Source: an uncultured Pseudomonadota bacterium
GTDB taxonomy: Bacteria; Pseudomonadota; Alphaproteobacteria; RF32; CAG-239
Direction of reading: 5' to 3'
DNA length: 45,612 nucleotides
NCBI GenBank assembly: GCA_949290295.1
Contig: CASERH010000016.1
Span: forward strand, 1 to 45,612
Shown piece by piece: positions 36,521 through 45,064 of the stretch. The position numbers were made by a program, and so were the translations under genes. The stretch's first letter is position 1; each line of letters opens with the position of its first letter. Below the pieces are notes generated by a model. It saw nothing but the letters and a program-made list of their open reading frames with translations. It made no database searches and had not been told where the DNA came from.

Positions 36521-38523
36521 GCACGTCCCTTTCTGCCGGCTTTTTTCTCGGCAATTTTTGTTCGTCCTCGTCCACCCTTCATGTAATAATTTTCACCCTC
36601 CTCCGGATCTATGTATTTAAAAATCAAACCACCGGTAATGGGCGAGGCCTCAAGCAGTTTGGCTTTAATCACATCGCCAAAGTCGAAAGTCCTACCGCCA
36701 AACTCGCCGGCCAAAGAGGTATTTCCGTTTTCTAAAACATAGTCATCATCAGGCAGCGAGGAAAGCGGAATAAGCCCCTCCGCACCCAAAGAATTAACCC
36801 TCACAAAAACCCCGGCGCTGGATACACCGCTGACGCTAACCTCAAACACCTGCCCCAAGGCCGGCTGCAAATAGGCAGAAACAAATCTTGCTACCAAATC
36901 TCGCTCGGCATTAACGGCGCGACGTTCGGTCTCATTAATATGCTTGGCAATTTCTTCAAATTTGCCAACGGCATTTTTCTCCAAACCACCACCTTCAGGC
37001 AAACCAAGAGCGGCAATCAGCGCTCGGTGAATAAGCAAATCGGCATAGCGGCGGATGGGCGATGTAAAATGCACATAATCCCTGAGCCCCAAACCGAAAT
37101 GCCCGATGTTTTTAGGACTGTATTGCGCTTGCGATTGCATTCTCAGCACCAACTCGCTGATACCTTGTTGTTCGCCCTCTTTCTCACATTTGGCAATAAG
37201 CTTGTTAAAATGCTCTGGCTTTAAGGCTGGTCTATCAGGTAGCCTCATTTTGAAACTCTCAAGCAGCCCTTTCATATCGGCCAATTTTTCTTCCGGCGGC
37301 AAGTCATGCACCCTAAACATAATCGGTTGTTTAGATTTCTCCAGAGTCAGAGCAGCTGCGTTGTTGGCCGCCACCATAAATTCTTCAATAAGCTGGTTGG
37401 AAACCAAATTTTCCTCCGGCGCAATGGATTTGATTTGCCCGTCTTTATCAACCTTAATTTTAATTTCCACCGTTGAGAGCTCCAACGCACCGCGCCCTTT
37501 TCTGGCTTTTGCCAAGGCCAAATAGGCCTCATATAAAGGAGCAACGAATTTATCAAGTTGGGGTAAGTGTCCATCAATGGCATCTTGCACTTGCCGATAT
37601 GTCAACCTGGCGGCAGATTTGATAACCGCGCGTTTAAACTCAAAGGTCAAAAGCTTTCCTGCCTTATCAATCGTCATCAAACAAGCAATGGCGGCACGTG
37701 GTTTTTGGGGCATCAAAGAGCAGAGATTATTAGAGAGTTTCTCCGGCAACATCGGTACCACCATGTTAGGCAGATAAACAGAATTTCCGCGAGAATAAGC
37801 TTCTCTGTCCAAAGCACTCCCCGGCCGCACATAAAAGGCGACATCGGCAATAGCCACAATAAGGTTGAACCCAAGCGGTGTTTTTTGAGCCCAAACGGCG
37901 TCATCAAAATCCTTGGAATCATCTCCATCAATTGTCACCAAATCAACTCCGGTCAAATCAAGCCTGGAGTTAAAATCAAACTTAGGCAAGCGGTTTAGCT
38001 CTTGCATGGCTTGAGCGGAAAATTCATAAGGTATCTCATATTTTTCCAGCACCAAAGAAGCTGTTGCTTTGTTGAGGTCAAACGGCCCAAAATTTTTAAT
38101 CACGCGGGCTTGTTTAAATTTTCTCTCACCGGAGAGTTCCACACTGACAAAATCGCCGTTTTTCACTTTGCCGCATTTCTCCAACAAATAATCCATACGT
38201 GCGTTTTTTTCAGCCGGTTTAAGATAGATTTTGCCGTCTCGTTTTTCAATAATGCCGTATATTTTCTGGCTTTCGGTTAGAGCTGTTTTCACCCTGGCGG
38301 TTGGCCTCACCCACCACAAGTCGCCATAGTTTGAGAGCTTGCCGACAAACTCATCTCCTTCGCCGAGTGGCGGTTTAATTCTTTTATTTTCAAGCACCAA
38401 AAGAGGTTCTTTTTTCCCCTTAAGACGAGCCAAAAGCTCTCCCCCCGGGGTAGTCTGAAAAACCTCAAAAACGCCTTCTTGCCCATCTTGGTAGGAAGAT
38501 TTATTTTTTTTTAGCTTTTTCAT
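36493..38523 (-). CDS. rnr: Ribonuclease R (RNase II/R family 3'-5' exoribonuclease)
   Basis: RNase R degrades structured RNA from the 3' end. The 676-aa protein has cold-shock/OB domains at the N-terminus, the catalytic RNB domain with the metal-binding Asp cluster in TIDGDDSKDFDDAVWA and HFTSPIRRYADLLIHR, a C-terminal S1 domain (VSGVSSAGVFVRVNSLGAEGLIP) and a basic tail. It is shorter than E. coli RNase R (813 aa), apparently lacking the N-terminal helix-turn-helix region. Its ATG overlaps the xth stop codon (ATGA), and its end overlaps the S41 protease gene, so the three genes form a coupled unit. Confidence 0.94.
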   Translation of the reverse strand: MKKLKKNKSSYQDGQEGVFEVFQTTPGGELLARLKGKKEPLLVLENKRIKPPLGEGDEFVGKLSNYGDLWWVRPTARVKTALTESQKIYGIIEKRDGKIYLKPAEKNARMDYLLEKCGKVKNGDFVSVELSGERKFKQARVIKNFGPFDLNKATASLVLEKYEIPYEFSAQAMQELNRLPKFDFNSRLDLTGVDLVTIDGDDSKDFDDAVWAQKTPLGFNLIVAIADVAFYVRPGSALDREAYSRGNSVYLPNMVVPMLPEKLSNNLCSLMPQKPRAAIACLMTIDKAGKLLTFEFKRAVIKSAARLTYRQVQDAIDGHLPQLDKFVAPLYEAYLALAKARKGRGALELSTVEIKIKVDKDGQIKSIAPEENLVSNQLIEEFMVAANNAAALTLEKSKQPIMFRVHDLPPEEKLADMKGLLESFKMRLPDRPALKPEHFNKLIAKCEKEGEQQGISELVLRMQSQAQYSPKNIGHFGLGLRDYVHFTSPIRRYADLLIHRALIAALGLPEGGGLEKNAVGKFEEIAKHINETERRAVNAERDLVARFVSAYLQPALGQVFEVSVSGVSSAGVFVRVNSLGAEGLIPLSSLPDDDYVLENGNTSLAGEFGGRTFDFGDVIKAKLLEASPITGGLIFKYIDPEEGENYYMKGGRGRTKIAEKKAGRKGRACTRRHSRR

Positions 38524-39314
38524 TCCCTAAAACTCGCTTTCAAGGCTGTGTGGTCGGACGGTTTTGGGGCCAATCTTGGTGCTTTGTCAACCATGCAGGC
38601 CGCTAATTTATCAGAGGCGTAAGGAGAAGTGAAAAGATAATCGATTCGCATTCCCATATCATTTTGCAAGGCTCCGCCGGCATAGTCCCAAAAAGTGTAG
38701 CCGTTTTTAGTCGGATGCAAGGCTTTGAAGGCATCATAAAAGCCCAAATTTTGCAAGACACAAAGTTTTTGCTTAACCTCCTCACGGAACAGAGCATTTT
38801 TTCTAAAATCATCGGGATTGTAGACATCATCATCACGCAAGATGACATTAAAATCGCCCCCCAGCACAACCGGCTGCCTGAGCTCTAAAAGCTCTTTGGC
38901 ATGGGAGAGCAAAGCATCAAACCACGAAAGTTTGTAGGCATAGCGGCTGTCATCATCCGGATTATTATAAGGAGGATTGCCGTTGGGAGCATAGATGGAG
39001 GCCACACGCCATTTTTGCCCTTTGACCTCGACTTCTGCCTCCAGATATCTTGCTTGTTCATCAGCAAAACCGGGAAGCCCTTCTTCTGTAACTTTAAGCT
39101 TGTGTTTGCTTAAAATCGCAACACCGTTATAACTTTTTTGCCCCAAAATCTTGGCATCATAGCCGGCAGCTTGGAGCTCGAAAAACGGAAAAGCATTAAA
39201 TTCAGATTTAATTTCCTGCAGCAGCACAACATCGGGTGCGGCCTTTTGCAGCCAATCGAGCAAATTCTCGATTCTGGCGTTGATAGAGTTCACATTATAG
39301 GTTGCAATAATCAT
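38520..39314 (-). CDS. xth: Exodeoxyribonuclease III
   Basis: ExoIII-type enzymes cut at abasic sites in base excision repair and remove 3' blocking groups. From ATG 39314 the product is 264 aa and begins MIIATYNVNSINARI, as family members do. AAAGGG lies 6 nt upstream, and the adjacent upstream ATG (39317) is the alternative. Catalytic motifs are LLQEIKSE (metal-ligand Glu), VASIYAPNG, VVLGGDFNV (Asp-Asn pair), RIDYLFTS and the final KPSDHTALKA (catalytic Asp-His). The stop overlaps the rnr start. It is divergent from dgt. Confidence 0.95.
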   Translation of the reverse strand: MIIATYNVNSINARIENLLDWLQKAAPDVVLLQEIKSEFNAFPFFELQAAGYDAKILGQKSYNGVAILSKHKLKVTEEGLPGFADEQARYLEAEVEVKGQKWRVASIYAPNGNPPYNNPDDDSRYAYKLSWFDALLSHAKELLELRQPVVLGGDFNVILRDDDVYNPDDFRKNALFREEVKQKLCVLQNLGFYDAFKALHPTKNGYTFWDYAGGALQNDMGMRIDYLFTSPYASDKLAACMVDKAPRLAPKPSDHTALKASFRE

Positions 39315-39384
39315 CATTAACCCTTTATTATCAGAATTGAGTATAGAGTATAACAAAAATATAATGATTGAAAGTGAAAAAAAC

Positions 39385-40539
39385 ATGGCCTTAGCAACTT
39401 ACGCCACCCAAGACAATGCCAGCCGCGGACGCCAATACCCGGATTATGCGGCAGATATCCGCTCCCCCTATCAGCGAGACAGGGACAGATTGGTTCACTC
39501 CTCATCTTTTAGAAGGCTAGACGGCAAGACACAAGTTTTTGCTTATCATGAAGGTAAAAATTATCGCACTCGCCTCACCCATAGCATAGAGGTTGCACAA
39601 ATTACCAGAACTTTGTGCCGCAATTTGCAAATAAATGAGGAATTGGGAGAGGCAATAGCCCTGGCGCATGATCTAGGCCACGCTCCTTTTGGCCACGCTG
39701 GAGAAAGAGGCCTCAACATTGCCATGAAAAAGTTTGGTGGCTTTGACCACAACGTAAATTCTCTGAAAATCATGACCAAATTAGAGATACATTATCCTGA
39801 TTTTAGAGGCCTGAATTTAACATGGGAAACTCTAGAAGGCACCGTCAAACACAACGGCCCCATAAGCAAGATAAAAAACAGCTATCTCAAAGAGTTCAAC
39901 AAAAAGTTTGACTTAAAGCTGAAAGAATATTCCTCTCTGGAATCACAAATAGCCTCCTTTGCCGATGACATAGCCTATAACAATCACGATATTGATGATG
40001 GTTTCCGTGCCGGATTTTTCAGCATCGAAGACCTGCGGCGCCTTCCCTTTATTGCCAAGATTATAGACAAGTTCGATAAAGAAAATCCTTGTTGTTCAGA
40101 CAATATCAGAATTTATGCCATCACCCGCCGCCTGATTGCGGATATGGTATTTGATATTATAAAAACAACCAAAAATAATTTGAAAAAATTTAAGATAAAA
40201 AGCGGCGATGATATTCGCTCTCAAAAGCATTTCACGGCTAATTTCTCAGAACAAATGCAGCAAAACATCGCGCTTTTGCATGAGTTCTTAAAAGACAGAT
40301 TTTATACCATCACGCCGATTGCCCGCATGGATATGAAATCTCAAAAAATTGTAGAAAATTTGTTCAACGTATTTATGGAAGATTATCGCCTACTCCCGGT
40401 AGAAATAAGAAAAGACCTGAGTTCTTCAACTCCGGACAACGTTTTGGCAGAAACAATCTGCACTTATATCGCCAACATGACAGATATGATGGCCATAGAA
40501 GAGCACCAAAAACTTTTTGATGCCTACCGCAGATTCTAG
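39385..40539 (+). CDS. dgt: Deoxyguanosinetriphosphate triphosphohydrolase-like protein
   Basis: This is a dNTP triphosphohydrolase of the HD superfamily, splitting dNTPs to deoxynucleoside and tripolyphosphate. Motifs are SRGRQYP, YQRDRDRLVHSSSFRRLDGKTQVF, the HD residues in YRTRLTHSIEV and ALAHDLGHAPFGHAGE, and FADDIAYNNHDIDDG. I start at ATG 39385 (384 aa), because MALATYATQDNASRGR matches the usual alphaproteobacterial N-terminus. ATG 39364 and a TTG at 39337 are alternatives without ribosome binding sites. In many alphaproteobacteria dgt stands near argS, a SPOR gene and nagZ; argS is missing here. Confidence 0.93.
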   Translation: MALATYATQDNASRGRQYPDYAADIRSPYQRDRDRLVHSSSFRRLDGKTQVFAYHEGKNYRTRLTHSIEVAQITRTLCRNLQINEELGEAIALAHDLGHAPFGHAGERGLNIAMKKFGGFDHNVNSLKIMTKLEIHYPDFRGLNLTWETLEGTVKHNGPISKIKNSYLKEFNKKFDLKLKEYSSLESQIASFADDIAYNNHDIDDGFRAGFFSIEDLRRLPFIAKIIDKFDKENPCCSDNIRIYAITRRLIADMVFDIIKTTKNNLKKFKIKSGDDIRSQKHFTANFSEQMQQNIALLHEFLKDRFYTITPIARMDMKSQKIVENLFNVFMEDYRLLPVEIRKDLSSSTPDNVLAETICTYIANMTDMMAIEEHQKLFDAYRRF

Positions 40540-40615
40540 ATTTTTGTTAATTGATTTTAAAACATTTTCTTTTAGCATGAAGGCATTGGAAAATTAAAAT
40601 TCAAGGAGCCAAGAA

Positions 40616-41527
40616 ATGTTTGCAAACTTTGATGATAATAAGAATGACGATTTTCTGGATGAATTTCGCCAAAAGTTAAACACCGATTCGAGCGAGAGTT
40701 TTGAAGAGCGCAAGAACGAGATTAATCGCTCCAAAAACGTATTTATCGGAACAGTTTCAGGCATTGCCTTGGCAGCTGTTGTCGGTTGGTTTGTTTTGTC
40801 TCCGCGCTATGCCGAGAACAACTCTGCCGATATTCCGGTCATTCGCCGCCCACAAACAGCCGTAAAAGTTCAACCAGCAGAACCCGGCGGAATGGAAATT
40901 CTCAATCAAGACAAATCTGTTTATGATATCATAGAGAAAAAAGAAACCGATACTCCCAAGGTAGAAAATTTGCTTCCACCACCGGAAGAACCGCAAATGC
41001 CGGTAATTTCAGCCGTGCAAGAAACAGCTCCTGTAGTTGAACAAGCAGAAGAGATTATTAAGGTGGCAGATGTAAAAGTTGCCCCGGCTCCCGTTCCTCA
41101 AGCTGCACCGGAAGAAAAAACGGTTGAGGCTCCCAAAACCATAAGCCAAGCCGCCGCAGAAACCAAAGCCCCCATAGCCGAGGTTAAGACGGCAGAAAAA
41201 GCTCCGACACCAGTCGCAGAGCAACAAAAAGAGGCTCCCAAAACAGAGAGCAAACAAGAGGCCAAAACAATTGCCGTTACCGGCCCTTGGCAGGTACAAT
41301 TGATATCCTCCCCCAACCGCAAAGCCGTAGATACCGCTTGGGATGGCTTGGTAAAGAAATACCCGGTATTACAAGGTCAATCAAGAGAAATCGAGACGGC
41401 TGATTTAGGCGCCAAGGGGACTTATTATCGCCTCAAAGCCGGTGGCTTTGCAGACCGTAGCGGCGCAGATAAGCTTTGCAATGACATCAAGGCTCTTGGC
41501 GGCACCTGTATCGTAAAGAAAAAATAA
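40616..41527 (+). CDS. SPOR-domain membrane protein
   Basis: SPOR proteins bind denuded peptidoglycan glycan strands, often at the division site. The 303-aa protein has a cytoplasmic N-terminus and one membrane segment near residues 44-62 (FIGTVSGIALAAVVGWFVL). A long Pro/Ala/Glu/Lys-rich periplasmic linker (about 75-225) leads to a C-terminal SPOR domain (WQVQLISSPNRKAVDTAWDGL ... YYRLKAGGFADRSGADKLC). ATG 40616 has CAAGGAG upstream. It is followed after 1 bp by the M50 gene, then nagZ, so the three are co-transcribed and concern the envelope. Confidence 0.92.
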   Translation: MFANFDDNKNDDFLDEFRQKLNTDSSESFEERKNEINRSKNVFIGTVSGIALAAVVGWFVLSPRYAENNSADIPVIRRPQTAVKVQPAEPGGMEILNQDKSVYDIIEKKETDTPKVENLLPPPEEPQMPVISAVQETAPVVEQAEEIIKVADVKVAPAPVPQAAPEEKTVEAPKTISQAAAETKAPIAEVKTAEKAPTPVAEQQKEAPKTESKQEAKTIAVTGPWQVQLISSPNRKAVDTAWDGLVKKYPVLQGQSREIETADLGAKGTYYRLKAGGFADRSGADKLCNDIKALGGTCIVKKK

Positions 41528-41528
41528 G

Positions 41529-42185
41529 ATGCTGATAAGTATTGTCGTCCATTTTGTGCCAATAATCTTAGCCATCGTTTTGCATGAACTGGCTCACGGA
41601 TATGCGGCATACCTTTGCGGCGACAATACGGCAAAAGCAAATAAGCGCTTGTCATTAAACCCACTAAGACATGTGGATTTGTTCGGAACTCTAATAGTGC
41701 CCACTCTTCTAATCTTAGCCAAGACCGGCTTTGTTTTTGGGTGGGCCAAGCCGGTTCCCGTCAACTACAATAATTTGCGCAATCAAAAAAGAGACATCAT
41801 CATTGTTGCCTCTGCCGGAATTTTAATGAATTTGGCTTTGGCATTTGTATCTGCAATTTTGCTAAAATTGGCTCCCTATATTGGTCATATGCTCACCCAA
41901 GGGATAGTAACACTTTTTCTGCTCAATATGGTTATTTACAATGTTGTATTAGCGGTATTCAACGCTCTTCCCCTGCCTCCGTTGGATGGATCCAAAATCC
42001 TTCTTGGTTGGTCAGAAAATGAAAAGATTCAGCGTTTTCTAGACGCCAACAGAGAAGGAACAATGTTTATTATTTTGGTGGCATTCATCATTCCGCTGGG
42101 GGCAAGATATTTAGGCTATGACTTCAACCCGTTTGGTTACTACATGATAAAAGCCTCACAAGCTCTAATCGGACTTTTCATCTAA
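41529..42185 (+). CDS. Site-2-protease-type (M50) membrane metalloprotease
   Basis: M50 enzymes cut proteins within the membrane. The 218-aa protein has about five membrane segments, the zinc-binding HELAH motif (HExxH) in the first, and the third zinc ligand in the LPPLDGSKIL segment. It is a minimal type with no PDZ domain. It starts 1 bp after the SPOR gene (TAAGATG) and ends 11 bp before nagZ, so it is embedded in that operon. Its substrate is unknown; regulated proteolysis of a neighbouring envelope protein is conceivable. Confidence 0.9.
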   Translation: MLISIVVHFVPIILAIVLHELAHGYAAYLCGDNTAKANKRLSLNPLRHVDLFGTLIVPTLLILAKTGFVFGWAKPVPVNYNNLRNQKRDIIIVASAGILMNLALAFVSAILLKLAPYIGHMLTQGIVTLFLLNMVIYNVVLAVFNALPLPPLDGSKILLGWSENEKIQRFLDANREGTMFIILVAFIIPLGARYLGYDFNPFGYYMIKASQALIGLFI

Positions 42186-42196
42186 AGGAGGAAGGA

Positions 42197-43267
42197 ATGA
42201 GCAAAGAAATAATGCCGGCCATTCTATCCTGCTCGGGTTATGAGCTGACAGATGAAGAAAAAAACTTCTTTAGCCGAACCAATCCTCTTGGAATAAACAT
42301 TTTCGGTCGCAACATAAAAAATAAAGACCAATTAAAAAAGCTGATAAAAGAGATGAAAGAGGTTATCGGCAGAGAAGATGTTTTGATAGCGATAGACCAA
42401 GAAGGCGGGCGAGTTCGGAGATTACGGGAGCCGGAATTTGAAAGCTATGCGGCTGCCATAGATATTGGCCGCCTCCCCTTGCCAGAGGCGAAAGAAACTG
42501 CCAAATTGCACGCAAAGCTGATTGCGGAAGATTTAAGAGAATTAGGAATAAATGTTGACTATACCCCGGTGCTGGATTTGGTTTATGAAGATACAACGAG
42601 TGCGCTTAAAAGCAGATGCTTCAGCTCAGATGAGAAGATAGTAGCTGAGTTGGGCAAAGAGGAAGTAGATGCTTTCATCGGTTGCGGCATACTCCCCTGC
42701 ATCAAGCACATGCCGGGCCATGGCCGCACCCAAACGGATCCGCATTTAGGCTTGCCGATATTAGATCAAAATTTGGAAGAATTACAAAAAGATTTTTACC
42801 CTTTCAAGCAATTAAAAGATTGCCCATTAGGTATGACAGCGCATATTGTTTTAAGTGCGGTAGATGATAAATTGCCCATCACTCAAAGCAAAAAAGGGAT
42901 AGAAGAAATTATCAGAAAAGAGATTGGCTTTGAAGGCTTTTTGATTTCAGATGCCATAGACATGAAAGCACTGAAAGGCAGTGCCGGAGAAAAAGCGGCA
43001 AAAGCGCTTTCAGCCGGCTGTGATAGTGTCTGCTATGCTTTGGGAGATTTGGCAGAGATGGAAGAAATAGCAGCCTCTGTGCCGCCAATGTCGGATAAAT
43101 CACTAGAAAGATTTGCCAAAGCCGTAAAAATGATTCATAATAACAATTATTATAACAAGAATAGGCAAGAAGATATTTCCCGCTATAAGAAATTAATCGG
43201 AAATATTTCGCCCTACCAAGAAAATTACGATGCAACCGAAGTTCTAAATCGCTTGCAACAAAAATAA
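42197..43267 (+). CDS. nagZ: Beta-N-acetylhexosaminidase
   Basis: NagZ removes GlcNAc from anhydromuropeptides during cytoplasmic cell-wall recycling. The 356-aa GH3 protein has LIAIDQEGGRVRRL near residue 64, the KHMPGHGRTQTDPH loop (170-183, carrying the catalytic His) and the nucleophile Asp252 in FLISDAIDMKAL. The AAAGGAGGAAGG ribosome binding site is very strong. It is third in the SPOR-M50-nagZ unit, and a small membrane-protein gene follows after 24 bp. Confidence 0.95.
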   Translation: MSKEIMPAILSCSGYELTDEEKNFFSRTNPLGINIFGRNIKNKDQLKKLIKEMKEVIGREDVLIAIDQEGGRVRRLREPEFESYAAAIDIGRLPLPEAKETAKLHAKLIAEDLRELGINVDYTPVLDLVYEDTTSALKSRCFSSDEKIVAELGKEEVDAFIGCGILPCIKHMPGHGRTQTDPHLGLPILDQNLEELQKDFYPFKQLKDCPLGMTAHIVLSAVDDKLPITQSKKGIEEIIRKEIGFEGFLISDAIDMKALKGSAGEKAAKALSAGCDSVCYALGDLAEMEEIAASVPPMSDKSLERFAKAVKMIHNNNYYNKNRQEDISRYKKLIGNISPYQENYDATEVLNRLQQK

Positions 43268-43291
43268 AACAACGAACAAAGGAGAAAACAG

Positions 43292-43468
43292 ATGTTAACA
43301 TGGATTTTAATTGCTATTATTGTAGCAGCCCTCTTTGGAGTTATCAATTTTGATCAAATTCGCGAATGGCTGATAAAGATGTGGAAGCAATACTCACCTG
43401 AGGCCAAAAAACTTCTCAAACAAGCAAAAGAGAAAATTGAAGAACAAAGAAATAAGAAAAAAGACTAA
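43292..43468 (+). CDS. Small single-pass membrane protein, 58 aa
   Basis: This short gene codes for an N-terminal membrane helix (MLTWILIAIIVAALFGVINF) and a charged helical tail (WLIKMWKQYSPEAKKLL ... EEQRNKKKD). AAAGGAG lies 8 nt before ATG 43292 and a terminator follows the stop, so it is the last gene of the nagZ unit. The layout (short hydrophobic helix ending in LFG, then an amphipathic tail) recalls TatA, which lies downstream of nagZ in many alphaproteobacteria. The usual TatA FGxxKLPELG motif is absent, so I do not assign that function. Confidence 0.7.
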   Translation: MLTWILIAIIVAALFGVINFDQIREWLIKMWKQYSPEAKKLLKQAKEKIEEQRNKKKD

Positions 43469-43471
43469 CCC

Positions 43472-43497
43472 AAAACCCCGCCGCAAAGCGGGGTTTT
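43472..43497 (+). terminator. Terminator of the nagZ unit
   Basis: AAAACCCCGC and GCGGGGTTTT form a 10-bp stem with a 6-nt loop, 3 bp after the stop of the 58-aa gene. Confidence 0.88.
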
Positions 43498-43678
43498 AAT
43501 TATGAAAAACAATCTCTGCACCTTTCCTGATATGGGCGATATTTTTTGTCCAAACAATTCTCTTTGCCTTCGGCCTCGGTTTTATAAATTATTTATTGCC
43601 AAACCGTTCAATATCTGCTATAAAGCCCCTGTCATTAAGCTATATATTCAATTATTCTAACTTAAAAATCATAGAATT

Positions 43679-44839
43679 ATGGAAAAGCAAGTCAACGCTA
43701 CTTCAGAAGTTCACGATGAAAGAGAGTTTGACCTCAACGGTTTTTGCCGAAACGGAAGCAGGTATAATGCTGAGGGTTACGACCAAAGAGGCTTCAGACG
43801 AAACGGCATCCACCGTAATGGCACTCCATACGACGCTGAAGGCTACGACCAAAACGGCTTCGACCGTAATGGCATTCACCGTAATAGAACCCGATATGAT
43901 GATGAAGGCTATGACCGAGAGGGTTACAACTCTTTTGGTTACGATCGGAGTGGATACGACCGTGATGGTTTCGACCCTAGTGGTTACAATTGTGAGGGCT
44001 ACGACCGAAGAGGGTTCAACCGAAAAGGCCTCCACCGTAATAGAACTTGGCGTGACGACGAAGGCTTCGACTGTAAGGGGTTTGATTGCGAAGGCTACGA
44101 TCGTGAGGGGTTTAACCGTGATGGATACGATCGAGAAGGTTACGATCGAGAAGGCTTCGACCGCTGGGAGCGTGACCGAAGAGGTTTCAGCCTTTTTGGT
44201 AATTATCGTCACAGAACGCCATACGACAATGAAGGTTACGACAAGAGAAGCTTCGACAGTAAGGGCATCCACCGGAACGGAACGCCATACGACGATGAAG
44301 GTTACGACCGGAGGGGTTACGACCGTGAGGGGTACGACCGCAATGGTTTCGATCGTAAAGGATATGACCGTGATGGTTACGATCGAAGAGGTTTCAACCG
44401 AGAAGGCACCCACCGTAACGGAACTCGGCGTGATGCTGAAGGTTACGACCAGAGAGGCTTCGACAGTAAAGGCATCCATCGTAACGGAACCCGGCGTGAT
44501 GCTGAAGGTTACGACCAGAGAGGCTTCAGCTGGGCTGGTATCCATCGCAACGGAACTCGGCGTGATGCTGAAGGCTACGACTGGAAAGGATTCGACCAAG
44601 AAGGCATTCACCGGAATGAAACCCCGTATGATGATGAAGGATACGACCGAGAAGGCTACGACCGTGAGGGGTATGACCCTTGGGGACGCGACCATGAAGG
44701 CTACGATCGTGAGGGCTTCGACAATAACGGCTACGACCGAGAAGGTTTTGACCGGAGAGGCTACGACCGAGAAGGTTTTGACCGCAGAGGCATCCATTAT
44801 CTGCTTGCCAGCCGTAAACCTGACAGCTCTAAAAACTGA
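43679..44839 (+). CDS. Gly-Tyr/Phe-Asp pentad repeat protein, 386 aa
   Basis: Apart from about 15 residues at each end, the protein is built of five-residue units G-(Y/F)-(D/N)-x-x, most often GYDRE, GFDRN or GYDRD. About ten times the run is broken by a variant module of the type GIHRNGTPYDDEGYD. The result is a charge-balanced (Asp/Glu against Arg/Lys), aromatic-rich, Cys-poor sequence with no signal peptide or membrane segment. Differences between repeats lie largely at third codon positions (GGT/GGC, TAC/TAT, GAC/GAT, CGA/CGT), which shows that this frame is the translated one. No ribosome binding site is seen. The function is unknown; a regular solenoid or a condensate-forming chain are both possible. 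Confidence 0.75.
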   Translation: MEKQVNATSEVHDEREFDLNGFCRNGSRYNAEGYDQRGFRRNGIHRNGTPYDAEGYDQNGFDRNGIHRNRTRYDDEGYDREGYNSFGYDRSGYDRDGFDPSGYNCEGYDRRGFNRKGLHRNRTWRDDEGFDCKGFDCEGYDREGFNRDGYDREGYDREGFDRWERDRRGFSLFGNYRHRTPYDNEGYDKRSFDSKGIHRNGTPYDDEGYDRRGYDREGYDRNGFDRKGYDRDGYDRRGFNREGTHRNGTRRDAEGYDQRGFDSKGIHRNGTRRDAEGYDQRGFSWAGIHRNGTRRDAEGYDWKGFDQEGIHRNETPYDDEGYDREGYDREGYDPWGRDHEGYDREGFDNNGYDREGFDRRGYDREGFDRRGIHYLLASRKPDSSKN

Positions 44840-44879
44840 TAACAGAAACTCCCGCATAAAACGCGGGAGTTTCTGTTAT
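44839..44879. terminator. Long 17-bp hairpin after the pentad-repeat gene
   Basis: ATAACAGAAACTCCCGC (44839-44855) and GCGGGAGTTTCTGTTAT (44863-44879) pair perfectly around a 7-nt loop. The left arm begins at the last base of the stop codon. The GC-rich core followed by TTTCTGTTAT fits an intrinsic terminator, though the arms are unusually long. Confidence 0.7.
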
Positions 44880-44984
44880 AGCAAACCCCACACCAATCAA
44901 TTTCATCCCACAGTTTTCGCCTCAAACGCCCCTTCCCCACAGTTCATCCGCCCCATACGACAACTAAAATAATCCACTAATTCC

Positions 44985-45013
44985 TTGATTTTATAAAACT
45001 ATCATGTTATATT
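44985..45013 (+). promoter_or_regulatory. Extended -10 promoter for the 146-aa gene
   Basis: TTGATT (44985-44990) and TATATT (45008-45013) are 17 bp apart, with TGT directly before the -10. Transcription would start near 45020, about 45 nt before ATG 45065. Confidence 0.65.
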
Positions 45014-45064
45014 AATAGTTGAGGTTTGAAGAATTGAAACCGTATATTTTGTTGGAGAAGCCAC

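Noticed and set aside
43703-44857. 384-residue minus-strand Val/Thr-rich frame over the pentad repeat
   Set aside because: Repetitive mirror of the plus-strand repeat; repeat-to-repeat changes lie mainly at third positions of the plus frame, not this one.
43596-44972. 458-residue plus-strand frame rich in Thr/Ala/Val over the pentad repeat
   Set aside because: Same bases in another frame; starts at TTG without a site and its codon variation is mostly non-synonymous.
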